Of a DNA stretch of 15,976 nt, positions 8,010-15,556 are shown piece by piece. Position numbers and translations under genes: made by a program. The first letter of the stretch is position 1; each line of letters opens with the position of its first letter. The stretch is from positions 1-15,976 of the forward strand of contig CATLUC010000005.1 in NCBI GenBank assembly GCA_950059165.1, in the 5' to 3' direction. This stretch comes from an uncultured Clostridium sp. GTDB lineage: Bacteria > Bacillota > Clostridia > TANB77 > CAG-508. Under the pieces are notes generated by a model. That model was given only the letters and a program-made list of their open reading frames with translations, had not been told where the DNA came from and searched no databases.

Positions 8010-8092
8010 AAAATCATTCTTTCTATAATTACTTTATCTTTATATTTTATTTAATGTTGCTACATTTGGTGATTTATAATATTGCACTTATA

Positions 8093-9001
8093 TTAGTTCA
8101 TTTGAACTGTTCCTACTATTGTGTTTATATCTTCTATATTATGTCTTTTCATGTAATCTTCAATTCCTGCAACTGTATTTACACTAGTATATGGGTCCAT
8201 AAAATTTCCTGCTCCAATAGATATTGCTGTTGCACCTGCTAGCATAAATTCTATTGCATCTTCTCCATTTACAATTCCACCAAGCCCAAGTATTGGAATA
8301 TTAACTGCTTGTGCTACTTGATAAACCATACGAACAGCTACTGGCTTAATTGCAGGTCCTGATAAGCCCCCTGTATTGTTTGCAAGAACAGGTCTTCTTT
8401 TTTCGATATCTATTTTCATTGCTAATAAGGTGTTTATTAAAGATACACCATCTGCTCCTCCATCTTCTACGGCTTTAGCCATAGAAGCAATATCTGTAAC
8501 ATTTGGAGTTAGTTTTACAATTAATGGCTTGTCTAAAACTTTTCTTACCTCTGAAGTAACTTTTTTTATACCTTCATAAGTGTTTCCGAATGCCATACAT
8601 CCCTCTTTTACATTTGGGCAAGATAAGTTAAGTTCTACTCCATCAATATCTAATGTGTTTAAAACTTTACAAAGTTCTACATATTCGTCAATACTACTTC
8701 CAATAGCATTAACAATAATGGCAGTATCATAGTTTTTAAGAAATGGCAAGTCATTTTGTGCAAATTGTTCTACTCCTGGATTTTGCAAACCTATACTATT
8801 TAACATTCCACTCGCTGTTTCACAAACCCTTGATGGTTTATTTCCTGGTCTAGGTTTTAATGATGTTCCTTTTGTTATAATTCCACCTAATTTACTTAAA
8901 TCGAAAAAATTACTAAATTCCCTTCCATACCCAAATGTTCCTGATGCTACTGTTACTGGATTTTTCATTTCAATTCCTGCTAAATTAACCTTAGTATTCA
9001 T
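8093..9001 (-). CDS. pyrD: Dihydroorotate dehydrogenase class 1B, catalytic subunit PyrD
   Basis: The enzyme oxidises dihydroorotate to orotate with FMN and passes electrons to PyrK and then NAD+. I chose ATG at 9001 (MNTKVNLAGIEMKNPV), preceded by AAAGGAAAG; an upstream in-frame extension of 23 residues is Lys-rich and not family-like. The protein is 302 aa, usual for class 1B. Visible motifs are VASGTFGYG, the catalytic loop LNLSCPNVKEG (active-site Cys), PLIVKLTPN, NNTGGLSGPAIKP and GLGGIVNGEDA for FMN phosphate binding. The frame is intact. Its single CGG triplet is out of frame (TTC GGA) and causes no shift, a useful internal control. It follows pyrK after a 250-bp gap filled by a palindromic element. 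Confidence 0.94.
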   Translation of the reverse strand: MNTKVNLAGIEMKNPVTVASGTFGYGREFSNFFDLSKLGGIITKGTSLKPRPGNKPSRVCETASGMLNSIGLQNPGVEQFAQNDLPFLKNYDTAIIVNAIGSSIDEYVELCKVLNTLDIDGVELNLSCPNVKEGCMAFGNTYEGIKKVTSEVRKVLDKPLIVKLTPNVTDIASMAKAVEDGGADGVSLINTLLAMKIDIEKRRPVLANNTGGLSGPAIKPVAVRMVYQVAQAVNIPILGLGGIVNGEDAIEFMLAGATAISIGAGNFMDPYTSVNTVAGIEDYMKRHNIEDINTIVGTVQMN

Positions 9002-9076
9002 TTTTCTATCTTTCCTTTCTTTTTTTATTACAGCTTTTAAATTACTGTTGATATTTACAGTTATCACCATCTATAC

Positions 9077-9216
9077 AAAATTTATTATATTTTTTATAAA
9101 GTGTCAATTCGGAGGAGATCGACAAATTATAGACTGTTACCAAATTTTATTAAAAATTTGGTTTACAGTCTGTTATGCAGTTGGGAGACACTTTAGAAAA
9201 AATACTAATAAATTTT
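9077..9216. repeat. 140-bp palindromic element between pyrK and pyrD
   Basis: Two nested inverted repeats are visible. The outer arms (9077-9105 and 9187-9216) match over about 29 bp, ending in AAAGTGTC and GACACTTT. The inner hairpin (9131-9171) pairs AGACTGT with ACAGTCT and ACCAAATTTT with AAAATTTGGT around an ATTA loop. It fills most of the 250-bp gap. It has MITE-like proportions but no transposase nearby. It is not a PyrR-type attenuator by sequence. Within the pyr mRNA it would be a strong structure separating pyrK from pyrD. Confidence 0.8.
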
Positions 9217-9251
9217 GTTATTACTTATTTATACTGTAAATAGAACATTTT

Positions 9252-10044
9252 TTAAATCTCTACGTCTTTGCTATTAAATACTGGTCCTGCTTTGCATACA
9301 TGCCAATATTCTGGAGCTTCCTTTGAACTTTTTGTTGTTTTTACAGCACAGCCCAAGCATACGCCTAAACCACAAGCCATCTTTTCTTCTAAAGAAATTT
9401 GACAAGGAATATTTTTTTCATTTGCTAATTTTTGTACAGCTTTTAACATAGGTAATGGTCCACAAGCAAAAATTGCATCAACCTTTCCGTTCTTCAATAT
9501 CCTTTTCTAAAAATTGAATAGCAAAACCTTTTTTACTATAACTTCCATCATCTGTTGTTAAAATAAGGTCATCTGAAACTTGTTTAAACTCTTCTTCTAA
9601 TACAACAAAATCTTTACTCCTAAATCCTAAATATGTAACTATTTTCTTTTTATCATTTTTTGCACATTTTGCCAATTCATATAATGGGAAAACTCCTATT
9701 CCACCACCAATAACAGCAAGATTATTATATTCTTCATATTTAAAAGTTCCATATCCTAATGGACCAATAATATCAATATTATCTCCTACTTCTCTTTTGG
9801 CTAAAATTTTTGTACCTTTTCCTTTTACTTGGAAAATAAATTCTAGAATACCATTTTCTTTATCCATATTGTAAATACTAATAGGTCTTCTTAAAAATGG
9901 CTCAACTTGGTCTGTTACTCTTATTTCAATAAAATTTCCTGGTTTTGATGTTTTAACAATACTTGGTGCTTCTACACTAAACTTAAAAATATCTGGTTTT
10001 AATTGTTCTTTTTTTACTAATTTTGCTAATAACATTTCTGGCAT
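9252..10044 (-). CDS. pyrK: Dihydroorotate dehydrogenase electron-transfer subunit PyrK, with one CGGA +1 site
   Basis: PyrK passes electrons from PyrD FMN through a [2Fe-2S] cluster and FAD to NAD+. The start is ATG at 10044 behind AAGGAGG. The FAD domain shows FLRRPISIY and GTKILAKREVGD; the NAD domain shows VIGGGIGVFPLYEL and ACGPLPML; the C-terminal iron-sulfur motif is CGLGVCLGC with a later HVC. At codon 186 the frame reads GAA CGG A and soon stops. Dropping C9489 gives DIEEGKVDAIFACGPLPML and leads to the Fe-S domain, 263 aa in total. Without the shift the product lacks the [2Fe-2S] domain. A TTG near 9497 could be called as a separate start, but it has no ribosome binding site. Confidence 0.92.
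9486..9489 (-). other. CGGA +1 frame-change site in pyrK
   Basis: The frame reads GAA GAA CGG A. Skipping C9489 gives EEGKVDAIFACGP. The Gly itself is not strongly conserved here, but the frames before and after belong to one protein. Confidence 0.83.
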
Positions 10045-10106
10045 AATAATTCCTCCTTACTTTTTTGTTTTTGGGCATAACCTAGGACAGGCACAATTAT
10101 TCCCAT

Positions 10107-11031
10107 TTAGTTTATTGCATTATTTAATTCGTCTCTCATTCTTATGGCTTCTAGTCTTGTTGCCTTATAGTATTCTTCTTCTGTTACTTGATTTTTCCAA
10201 TTTTCTGATTTGTATGCACACATTAAGCTTCTTGATGCATTTATTATTCCACCTAGTCCATTGCTGTCAAACCCAAGTGCAATATCACTTGCTTTTCCAC
10301 CTTGTGCACCATATCCTGGTATTAAGAAATATGTATGTGGTGAGGCTTCTCTAATTTGTTTTAACTGTTCTGGATATGTTGCTCCTACAACTGCTGCAAT
10401 ACTGCTATATTGATATTTTCCTCTTAGTTCTTCTCCCCATTTTTCGACTAATTCTGCCACATGTAGATATACTTCTTTTTGATTTTCTAGTTTTAAGTCT
10501 TGTAATTCTCCAGATGATGGGTTTGATGTTTTTACCAATATGAATATTCCTTTATTATATTTTTTACAATCTTCTATAAATGGTTTTATGCAATCTGTTC
10601 CCATATAAGGGTTTACAGTTACAAAGTCAACATCATAAATTGCTTGTTCTTGTTCTTCTATTTTTGTTCTTCCTAAAAATGCATTTGAATACCCTGTTGC
10701 TGTTGAACCAATATCACCTCTTTTTACATCTGCAATAACAACCATTCCTTTTTCTTTTGCGTATTTGCAAGTTTCTTTAAAGGCTTCCATTCCTGGAATT
10801 CCATACATCTCGTAAAAGGCAATTTGTGGCTTTATTGCTGGTATTATGTCATATGTTGCATCTATTAAGGCTTTGTTAAACTCTAATATTGCTTTTGCTG
10901 CTCCGTCTTAAGTCTTTTAAATATTTATTTGTTACGCTTTTTGGTAACATTTCATATCTTGGGTCTAACCCCATTACAGTTGGGTTGTTTGTTTGTTTAA
11001 TTTTTTCTATTAAATTATCTATAACATTCAT
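10107..11031 (-). CDS. pyrF: Orotidine 5'-phosphate decarboxylase PyrF (type 2), with one CGGA +1 site
   Basis: PyrF converts OMP to UMP, the last step of de novo pyrimidine synthesis. The start is ATG at 11031, with a loose AGGAAAGGG signal upstream. The N terminus reads PTVMGLDPRYEMLP; the catalytic motif is IADVKRGDIGSTATGYS; later motifs are VTVNPYMGTD, FILVKTSNP and LIPGYGAQGG. This is the longer type 2 family. At codon 43 the frame reads AGA CGG A and soon ends. Dropping C10905 gives LRGAAKAILEFNKALID and continues to IKPQIAFYEMYGIPG, for 307 aa in total. A start at the internal Met near 10808 would lose the substrate-binding N terminus, so the joined form is more credible. Confidence 0.92.
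10902..10905 (-). other. CGGA +1 frame-change site in pyrF
   Basis: The frame reads TTA AGA CGG A. Skipping C10905 gives LRGAAKAILEF and joins the N-terminal GLDPRY segment to the rest of the enzyme. Confidence 0.87.
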
Positions 11032-11061
11032 TGTTTTTCCCTTTCCTTTTATTAATTTAAG

Positions 11062-11841
11062 TTAATCTATGTGTAGACGTTTAATTTCTATTGTTTTCCC
11101 TGTGTCTTTATCAATGTTAAATATACAACCATTTATCATAATCTTATTATTAGATATAACATCTTTAGCAGGTTTATCTTTTAAATATCTTTGAATAGAA
11201 TTTTCTACTTCACATCCTAAATCTGATAAACAAGGTCCTGTCATTCCTATGTCTGTAATAAATCCTGTTCCATTTGGCATAATAATTTCATCAGCTGTTT
11301 GTACATGTGTATGAGTTCCATATACTGCACTTACTTTTCCATCTAAAAAATACCCCATTGTAAATTTTTCTCCTGTCCATGCTGCATGAAAATCTATCAT
11401 TTTTATCTTTATATCATTTTCAGTTTCTTGGAGTATTTCCTGTACAGTTGAAAATGGATTATCTGAATAATAAACCCCTTCCATAAATCTTCTACCAATT
11501 AGATTAATAATTAATATTTTAGTGTTTTCTTTTTCTAAAATTGTGTAGCCTTTTCCTGGCATTCCTTTAGTTATATTAGCAGGTCTAATAATTCTTGGAT
11601 TATCTATAAAATCATAAATTTCTTCATTTCCCCAAGTGTGATTTCCCATTGTTATGACATCAACACCAAAAGATAGCATTTTATCAAATATTTCTTTAGT
11701 TATTCCATTACCATTATCAGTATTCTCTCCATTTGCTATAGTAAAATCTATGCCATTTTCTTTGATGATTTTTGGTAATTCATTCGATAACTCTTCTACT
11801 GCTTTTTCGCCTACAATATCTCCAATTGCTAAAATTCTCAT
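11062..11841 (-). CDS. ymdB: YmdB-like metallophosphoesterase (TIGR00282 family)
   Basis: This is a 259-aa calcineurin-like phosphoesterase. In Bacillus subtilis YmdB hydrolyses 2',3'-cyclic nucleotides and affects biofilm and motility gene expression. The start is ATG at 11841 behind AGGAGG. Metal-site motifs are GDIVG (Asp8), ANGEN (Glu39, Asn40), MGNHTW (Asn67, His68), DFHA, and GTHTHVQT. After DFHA this protein reads AWTGEK where relatives I know have EATSEK. The gene lies between pyrC and pyrF with a short gap on either side, so it is probably co-transcribed; the reason for that pairing is unclear. The frame is intact. Confidence 0.9.
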   Translation of the reverse strand: MRILAIGDIVGEKAVEELSNELPKIIKENGIDFTIANGENTDNGNGITKEIFDKMLSFGVDVITMGNHTWGNEEIYDFIDNPRIIRPANITKGMPGKGYTILEKENTKILIINLIGRRFMEGVYYSDNPFSTVQEILQETENDIKIKMIDFHAAWTGEKFTMGYFLDGKVSAVYGTHTHVQTADEIIMPNGTGFITDIGMTGPCLSDLGCEVENSIQRYLKDKPAKDVISNNKIMINGCIFNIDKDTGKTIEIKRLHID

Positions 11842-11919
11842 TTAAAATCCTCCTTTATAACAAAATAAACATAATAATTTAAGTCCAATAATTTTATAAA
11901 ATTGTTAGGTAAAATTTTT

Positions 11920-13191
11920 TTATTTCTCATAAACTATTTTTCCACCAACAATTGTGTATTGTACTCTTCCTTTTAATTGTTTTCCAATAAATGGGCTATT
12001 TTTTGCTTTTGAAACTATCATTTCTTTTGTATATGTATAAGTTTCATTTGGGTCAAAAATTGTAATATCTGCTACTTTTCCTTCTTCAATTGTTCCTCTG
12101 TCGATTTTTAGCAATTTAGCTGGGTTATATGATGTAAGTCTAACTAAATCTAAATATGTTAAATCTCCTGTATCTATTAAATTCATAATTTCTGCTGAAA
12201 GTGCTGTTTCAAAGCCAATGATTCCATTTGGTGCTGTTTCTAGACCTTTGTTTTTTTCTTCTTCTGCGTGTGGTGCATGGTCTGTAATTATGGCATCTAT
12301 TGTTCCTTCTTTTAAGCCTTCAATTATTGCTTGTCTGTCTTTTTCTTCTCTTAAAGGTGGGTTCATTTTAGCATTTACACCTGATTTTAAAACTTCATCT
12401 ACTGTAAATGTAAAGTAGTGTGGGCAAGTTTCACAAGTGATTTTTACTCCTCTTTTTTTTGCATCTCTTACCATATTTTTTGTTGTTTTAGTGCTTATAT
12501 GACAAATATGTGCTCTTACATTATTTGTTTCTGAAATTACTATTTCCCTTGCTGCCATGATTTCTTCTGCCTCTGGCAATACTCCATTTACACCTAACTG
12601 GTCAGCTACTTTTCCTGCATTTATTGCACCTGCTGCAACTGATTTTTCTTCACAGTGTGATGCCACAAATGTTCCTAATTTGTCTGCTTCTATTATTGCT
12701 TCTCTCATCATTTTACTATTTACAACTGGCATTCCATCATCTGAAAATGCAATTGCTCCTGCTTTTTTTAATTCAGCAAAATCAACCAATTCCTCGCCTT
12801 TTTCTCCTTTAGATACAGATGCATATGGTAATACATTGCATAAATTTACGTTTTTTGCTGTTTCTATGATTTTTTGCAAAACAATAGCGCTATCTGGTGT
12901 TGGTTTTGTATTTGGCATTGGACAAATTGTAGTAAAACCACCACAAACGGCGCTTTTGCTACCTGTTTCGATTGTTTCTTTATGCTCAAATCCAGGTTCT
13001 CTTAAATGGCAGTGCATATCAATCATTCCAGGCATAATATAAAAATTAGTACAGTCGATTATTTTTTCTGCTGAAACAGAAATGTTATTCCCAATTTGCG
13101 TAATCTTATCTTCTTCAAGTAAAATATCTTTTTTCTCAAATGTGTTTGTTTTGTAGTCTATTAGTGTTCCGTTTTTTAATAAAGTTTTCAT
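11920..13191 (-). CDS. pyrC: Dihydroorotase PyrC (class I)
   Basis: PyrC cyclises carbamoyl aspartate to dihydroorotate. It has 423 aa, normal for class I. The start is ATG at 13191 behind AGGAGG. Zinc and substrate motifs are DMHCHLREPG (His60, His62, Arg64), CPMPNTKP, VASHCEEKS, AHICHIS and IITDHAPHAEEE; the C terminus has ADITIFDP and a closing strand typical of amidohydrolases. It is the first gene of the leftward pyr operon, with a promoter directly upstream. Its only CGG triplet is out of frame (AAC GGA) and causes no break. Confidence 0.95.
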   Translation of the reverse strand: MKTLLKNGTLIDYKTNTFEKKDILLEEDKITQIGNNISVSAEKIIDCTNFYIMPGMIDMHCHLREPGFEHKETIETGSKSAVCGGFTTICPMPNTKPTPDSAIVLQKIIETAKNVNLCNVLPYASVSKGEKGEELVDFAELKKAGAIAFSDDGMPVVNSKMMREAIIEADKLGTFVASHCEEKSVAAGAINAGKVADQLGVNGVLPEAEEIMAAREIVISETNNVRAHICHISTKTTKNMVRDAKKRGVKITCETCPHYFTFTVDEVLKSGVNAKMNPPLREEKDRQAIIEGLKEGTIDAIITDHAPHAEEEKNKGLETAPNGIIGFETALSAEIMNLIDTGDLTYLDLVRLTSYNPAKLLKIDRGTIEEGKVADITIFDPNETYTYTKEMIVSKAKNSPFIGKQLKGRVQYTIVGGKIVYEK

Positions 13192-13216
13192 TTTTTCCTC
13201 CTAAATATTTTTTATT

Positions 13217-13245
13217 ATCTTATCATTTTTAATCATATTTTGCAA
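13217..13245 (-). promoter_or_regulatory. Promoter of the pyrC-ispG operon
   Basis: On the minus strand TTGCAA (13245-13240), a 17-bp spacer and TAAGAT (13222-13217) lie just upstream of AGGAGG and the pyrC ATG. The leader would be only about 20 nt, leaving no room for a PyrR-type attenuator. Confidence 0.65.
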
Positions 13246-13285
13246 TAATTTTTAGAAAAAAGCTCCATTTTTCAATGTTGCTTTA

Positions 13286-13314
13286 TTGACAAATTATCTT
13301 TTTTGCTTTAGAAT
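13286..13314 (+). promoter_or_regulatory. Promoter of the PyrE-like gene
   Basis: TTGACA (13286-13291), a 17-bp spacer and TAGAAT (13309-13314) lie 31 bp before the ATG, with AAGGAGG in between. It is divergent from the pyrC promoter, with about 40 bp between the two -35 boxes. Confidence 0.75.
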
Positions 13315-13345
13315 AACATCAATATAAATTTAAGGAGGAATATCT

Positions 13346-14203
13346 ATGTCTGATATAATGTCATATTTATTTGAAACAAAAGCTGTGAAATTTTGTGAAG
13401 AAAACAAACCATTTTTCCTTACATCTGGAATGATTTCACCATATTTTGTTAACACACATTTTCTTTATGGAAACGAAAAAGAAGCAACTGAATTTTTAGC
13501 CTATATTGATACTTTATTAGAAGACCGTATCAACTTACCAAAAAAAGTTTTTGAAAAAGTTTTATCTCAATATGAAAATAACAATATTTTTAAATACACA
13601 ATTGATGCTATGGTAAAAGCAATTACTGATAATGTAAATGTTGATGAAATTGACTATATTTCTGGTGGTGAAAGAAGAGATTGGTATTTTTCTAACATGA
13701 TTGCTTATTTATTAAAAAAGCCACATCTTACTTTATTTAAAGACCTAGAAGCTTTTGAAAGCACTTACGATTTTTCTTCTACTAAAAAAGTAACAGATAT
13801 TCAAGGAAAAACTGTTTTAAATGCTTCAGATTTAGTAACTGTTGCATCTAACTATGTACGTTCTTGGATTCCAGCTGTTAAGAACTTAAATGGTAAGTTA
13901 TTATGGACTTGCTATGTTGTAGATAGAAAAGAAGGTGGAACTGAAATTTTACAAAAAGAAAACATCAAGACAATTTCACTTGCTTGTGTTGACAATTCTT
14001 TATTTGAAAAAGCTTTTGATTTAGGTATTATTAATCAAGGTCAATTAGATATGCTAAAAGCATTTTACAAAGACCATTACACAACTATGAGAAATTTCTT
14101 AGTTAATCACCCTGAATTTATTGAAGAGGCTTTGAAATCAACAAATGAAAGAACTTTAAAAAGAGTAAAAATATTAACAGAAAACAATTTGTATAATTTA
14201 TAA
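13346..14203 (+). CDS. Orotate phosphoribosyltransferase-like protein (atypical long PyrE)
   Basis: A 285-aa protein with the N-terminal phrase KAVKFCEENKPFFLTSGMISPYF and the central motif YISGGERRDWYFSNM, which I associate with clostridial proteins annotated as orotate phosphoribosyltransferase. It is clearly longer than classical PyrE (about 200 aa), and I do not see a textbook PRPP loop with certainty. Position divergent from pyrC fits a role converting orotate to OMP between PyrD and PyrF. The start is fixed by AAGGAGG and a good promoter. The frame is intact, with no CGG codon. The N-terminal motifs support the family; the exact substrate is inference from similarity and context. Confidence 0.75.
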   Translation: MSDIMSYLFETKAVKFCEENKPFFLTSGMISPYFVNTHFLYGNEKEATEFLAYIDTLLEDRINLPKKVFEKVLSQYENNNIFKYTIDAMVKAITDNVNVDEIDYISGGERRDWYFSNMIAYLLKKPHLTLFKDLEAFESTYDFSSTKKVTDIQGKTVLNASDLVTVASNYVRSWIPAVKNLNGKLLWTCYVVDRKEGGTEILQKENIKTISLACVDNSLFEKAFDLGIINQGQLDMLKAFYKDHYTTMRNFLVNHPEFIEEALKSTNERTLKRVKILTENNLYNL

Positions 14204-14208
14204 GATAT

Positions 14209-14241
14209 GTCCCCAATTTCACAAAAATGTGCTTTGGGGAC
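14209..14241. terminator. Bidirectional terminator between the PyrE-like gene and cysE
   Basis: GTCCCCAA pairs TTGGGGAC and an inner CACA pairs TGTG over a short A-rich loop. It lies between two convergent stop codons, 6 bp after the plus-strand stop, and is followed by GTTTCCTTTTT on the plus strand. Confidence 0.75.
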
Positions 14242-14257
14242 GTTTCCTTTTTCACAT

Positions 14258-14768
14258 CTATTTTACATCATTGAATTTTACTACTGTTACATTATTTGGA
14301 ATGTCTTTTAATACTGTTGCATTTGCTCCTATTTTTACATTGTTTCCCACCTTTATTGGTCCGAAGGACTTTTGCTCCTGCACCTACCATTACATTGTTT
14401 CCAATGTCTGGATGTCTTTTATATTTGTCTTTACCAGTTCCACCTAATGTAGAGTTATGGTATATTGTACAATCATTTCCAATTGTGGCTGTTTCCCCAA
14501 TTACTATTCCCATTCCATGGTCAATGAATAGTCTTCTTCCAATTTTAGCTCCTGGATGAATTTCTATTCCTGTAAAAAATCTTCCTATTTGAGAAACAAG
14601 TCTTGCTAAAAATAAAAGCTTTTTTCTGTATAAAAAGTGTGCTAATCTATGAAATACAAGGATGTGAAATCCTGGATATAATATAATTACCTCTAATATG
14701 TTCCTAGAGGCTGGGTCTTTTTCTTTTATATTTTTAGCATCTTCATATAATTCTTTGAAAAATAACAT
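14258..14768 (-). CDS. cysE: Serine O-acetyltransferase CysE (short form), with one CGGA +1 site
   Basis: CysE acetylates serine to O-acetylserine, the precursor of cysteine. I chose ATG at 14768 (MLFFKELYEDAKNI), 6 nt behind AAGGTG; a GTG three codons upstream overlaps that signal. The helical N terminus includes YPGFHILVFHRLAHFLY, and the left-handed beta-helix part reads IHPGAKIG, the catalytic-His phrase DHGMGIVIGET and TLGGTGK. At codon 136 the frame reads CTT CGG A; dropping C14363 gives AKVLGPIKVGNNVKIGANA and NNVTVV, the usual CysE hexapeptide ending, to a TAG at 14258 (169 aa). Without the shift the last helix turns would be replaced by a Lys/Arg-rich tail. Confidence 0.92.
14360..14363 (-). 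other. CGGA +1 frame-change site in cysE
   Basis: The frame reads GTC CTT CGG A. Skipping C14363 restores KVLGPIKVGNN, a conserved hexapeptide-repeat phrase with Gly in this position. Confidence 0.87.
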
Positions 14769-14797
14769 ACATATCACCTTGCTATATGGTATGTATG
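14766..14797. promoter_or_regulatory. Inverted repeat enclosing the cysE ribosome binding site
   Basis: CATACATA and TATGTATG form a perfect 8-bp stem with a 16-base loop. On the minus-strand mRNA the loop contains AAGGTG and the 3' stem arm contains the cysE ATG. This could tune translation initiation or serve as a protein-binding site. Confidence 0.4.
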
Positions 14798-14831
14798 CTA
14801 TCTATTTTTGTGCAATGGAAATCATAATTTT

Positions 14832-15514
14832 TTAACTGTCTTCTTGTAGTACTTCTTCAACATTTTGAATAGATGTTATTTTTCTTATTAATTCATTCTT
14901 TTTAAATCCTTTTTTGTTATAATGACCTATAATATGGATTGTTTGACTATCTTCATCTTTTTCTTCTTTTTTTGGTCTTTTCATTTGTTTTATTTCTACT
15001 TGGTAATTACTTAAAAGTTCCTCAATTTGCGTAAGTGTATCTTCTATTTCCTCGTTAATTTTAATGTCTATCAAAATGGTCTAGTTTGTCTGATATTTTA
15101 TAAGAATATGATAATATTATATATACGATTAATGTTGTGACTATTCCTCCTAAATAAAAGCCTGCTCCTATGCTAAGCCCAATACAAGTAACTGCCAATA
15201 GTCCGAGCTGCTGTTGTTAGTCCTTTTACATTAAAGCCATCTCTTAAAATTGTTCCTGCTCCAATAAATCCTATTCCAGATAATAATTGTGCTGGTATTC
15301 TTGATGGGTCTATATCATAAATTTTTGACATATATTCTCCACACAGCATAACTAATACACTACTTATACCAACTAATGCATGGGTTCTATATCCTGCTGG
15401 TTTACTCCAAGAGGAACGCTCTAATCCAATTATTCCTGCTAATACAAATCCTAAAGTTAATTTTATAATTGCTTGAAACCAAAAAGAATCAAACACTTGG
15501 TAAATTATTTCCAT
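14832..15514 (-). CDS. MgtC/SapB family membrane protein, with one CGGA +1 site and a second non-CGG frame break
   Basis: An inner-membrane protein of the MgtC/SapB family, which is linked to magnesium and acid stress. I chose ATG at 15514 (MEIIYQVFDSF), although its ribosome binding site is distant. The membrane domain shows GFVLAGIIGLERSSWSKPAG, RTHALVGISS, IPAQLLSGIGFIGAGTIL and VKGLTTAA. At codon 104 the frame reads GCT CGG A; dropping C15205 gives TAAGLLAVTCIGLSIGAGFY, as the family requires. The membrane part ends LDHFDRH with a stop at 15061. A soluble regulatory-like domain (IDIKINEEIEDTL to VLQEDS) continues in the +1 frame to 14832. That part has no ATG start or ribosome binding site, so I treat it as the same protein, broken near the TTTT at 15072-15078, about 226 aa. 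Confidence 0.82.
15202..15205 (-). other. CGGA +1 frame-change site in the mgtC-like gene
   Basis: The frame reads GCA GCT CGG A. Skipping C15205 restores LTTAAGLLAV; the AAG-L phrase is highly conserved in MgtC/SapB proteins. Confidence 0.87.
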
Positions 15515-15556
15515 TTTTATAATCAATCCTTTCTCTTATAATTGGTTGGAAAAGAA

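Noticed and set aside
9252..9497. Separate small gene starting at TTG inside pyrK
   Set aside because: It has no ribosome binding site and encodes only the NAD/[2Fe-2S] end of PyrK; dropping one C joins it to the upstream part.
13192..13345. PyrR-type attenuator or other riboswitch upstream of pyrC
   Set aside because: The predicted leader is about 20 nt, and no PyrR binding loop or competing hairpins are visible.
15061..15066. TAA-A as a second programmed +1 signal
   Set aside because: Only two cases, and TAA followed by A is common at stops in AT-rich DNA. One of the two also lacks residues, which a one-base shift cannot explain.
1929..15205. Reading the seven frame-broken genes as independent pseudogenes
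   Set aside because: Random decay would give varied indels, stops and both frame directions. Here all eight are a single C before an in-frame GGA, and the downstream halves keep all conserved motifs.
1929..15205. Classical P-site slippage on a slippery codon as the cause of the frame changes
   Set aside because: The codon before CGG is different in nearly every case, and several, such as GGC or AGA, could not re-pair well after a +1 move. Only CGGA is shared.
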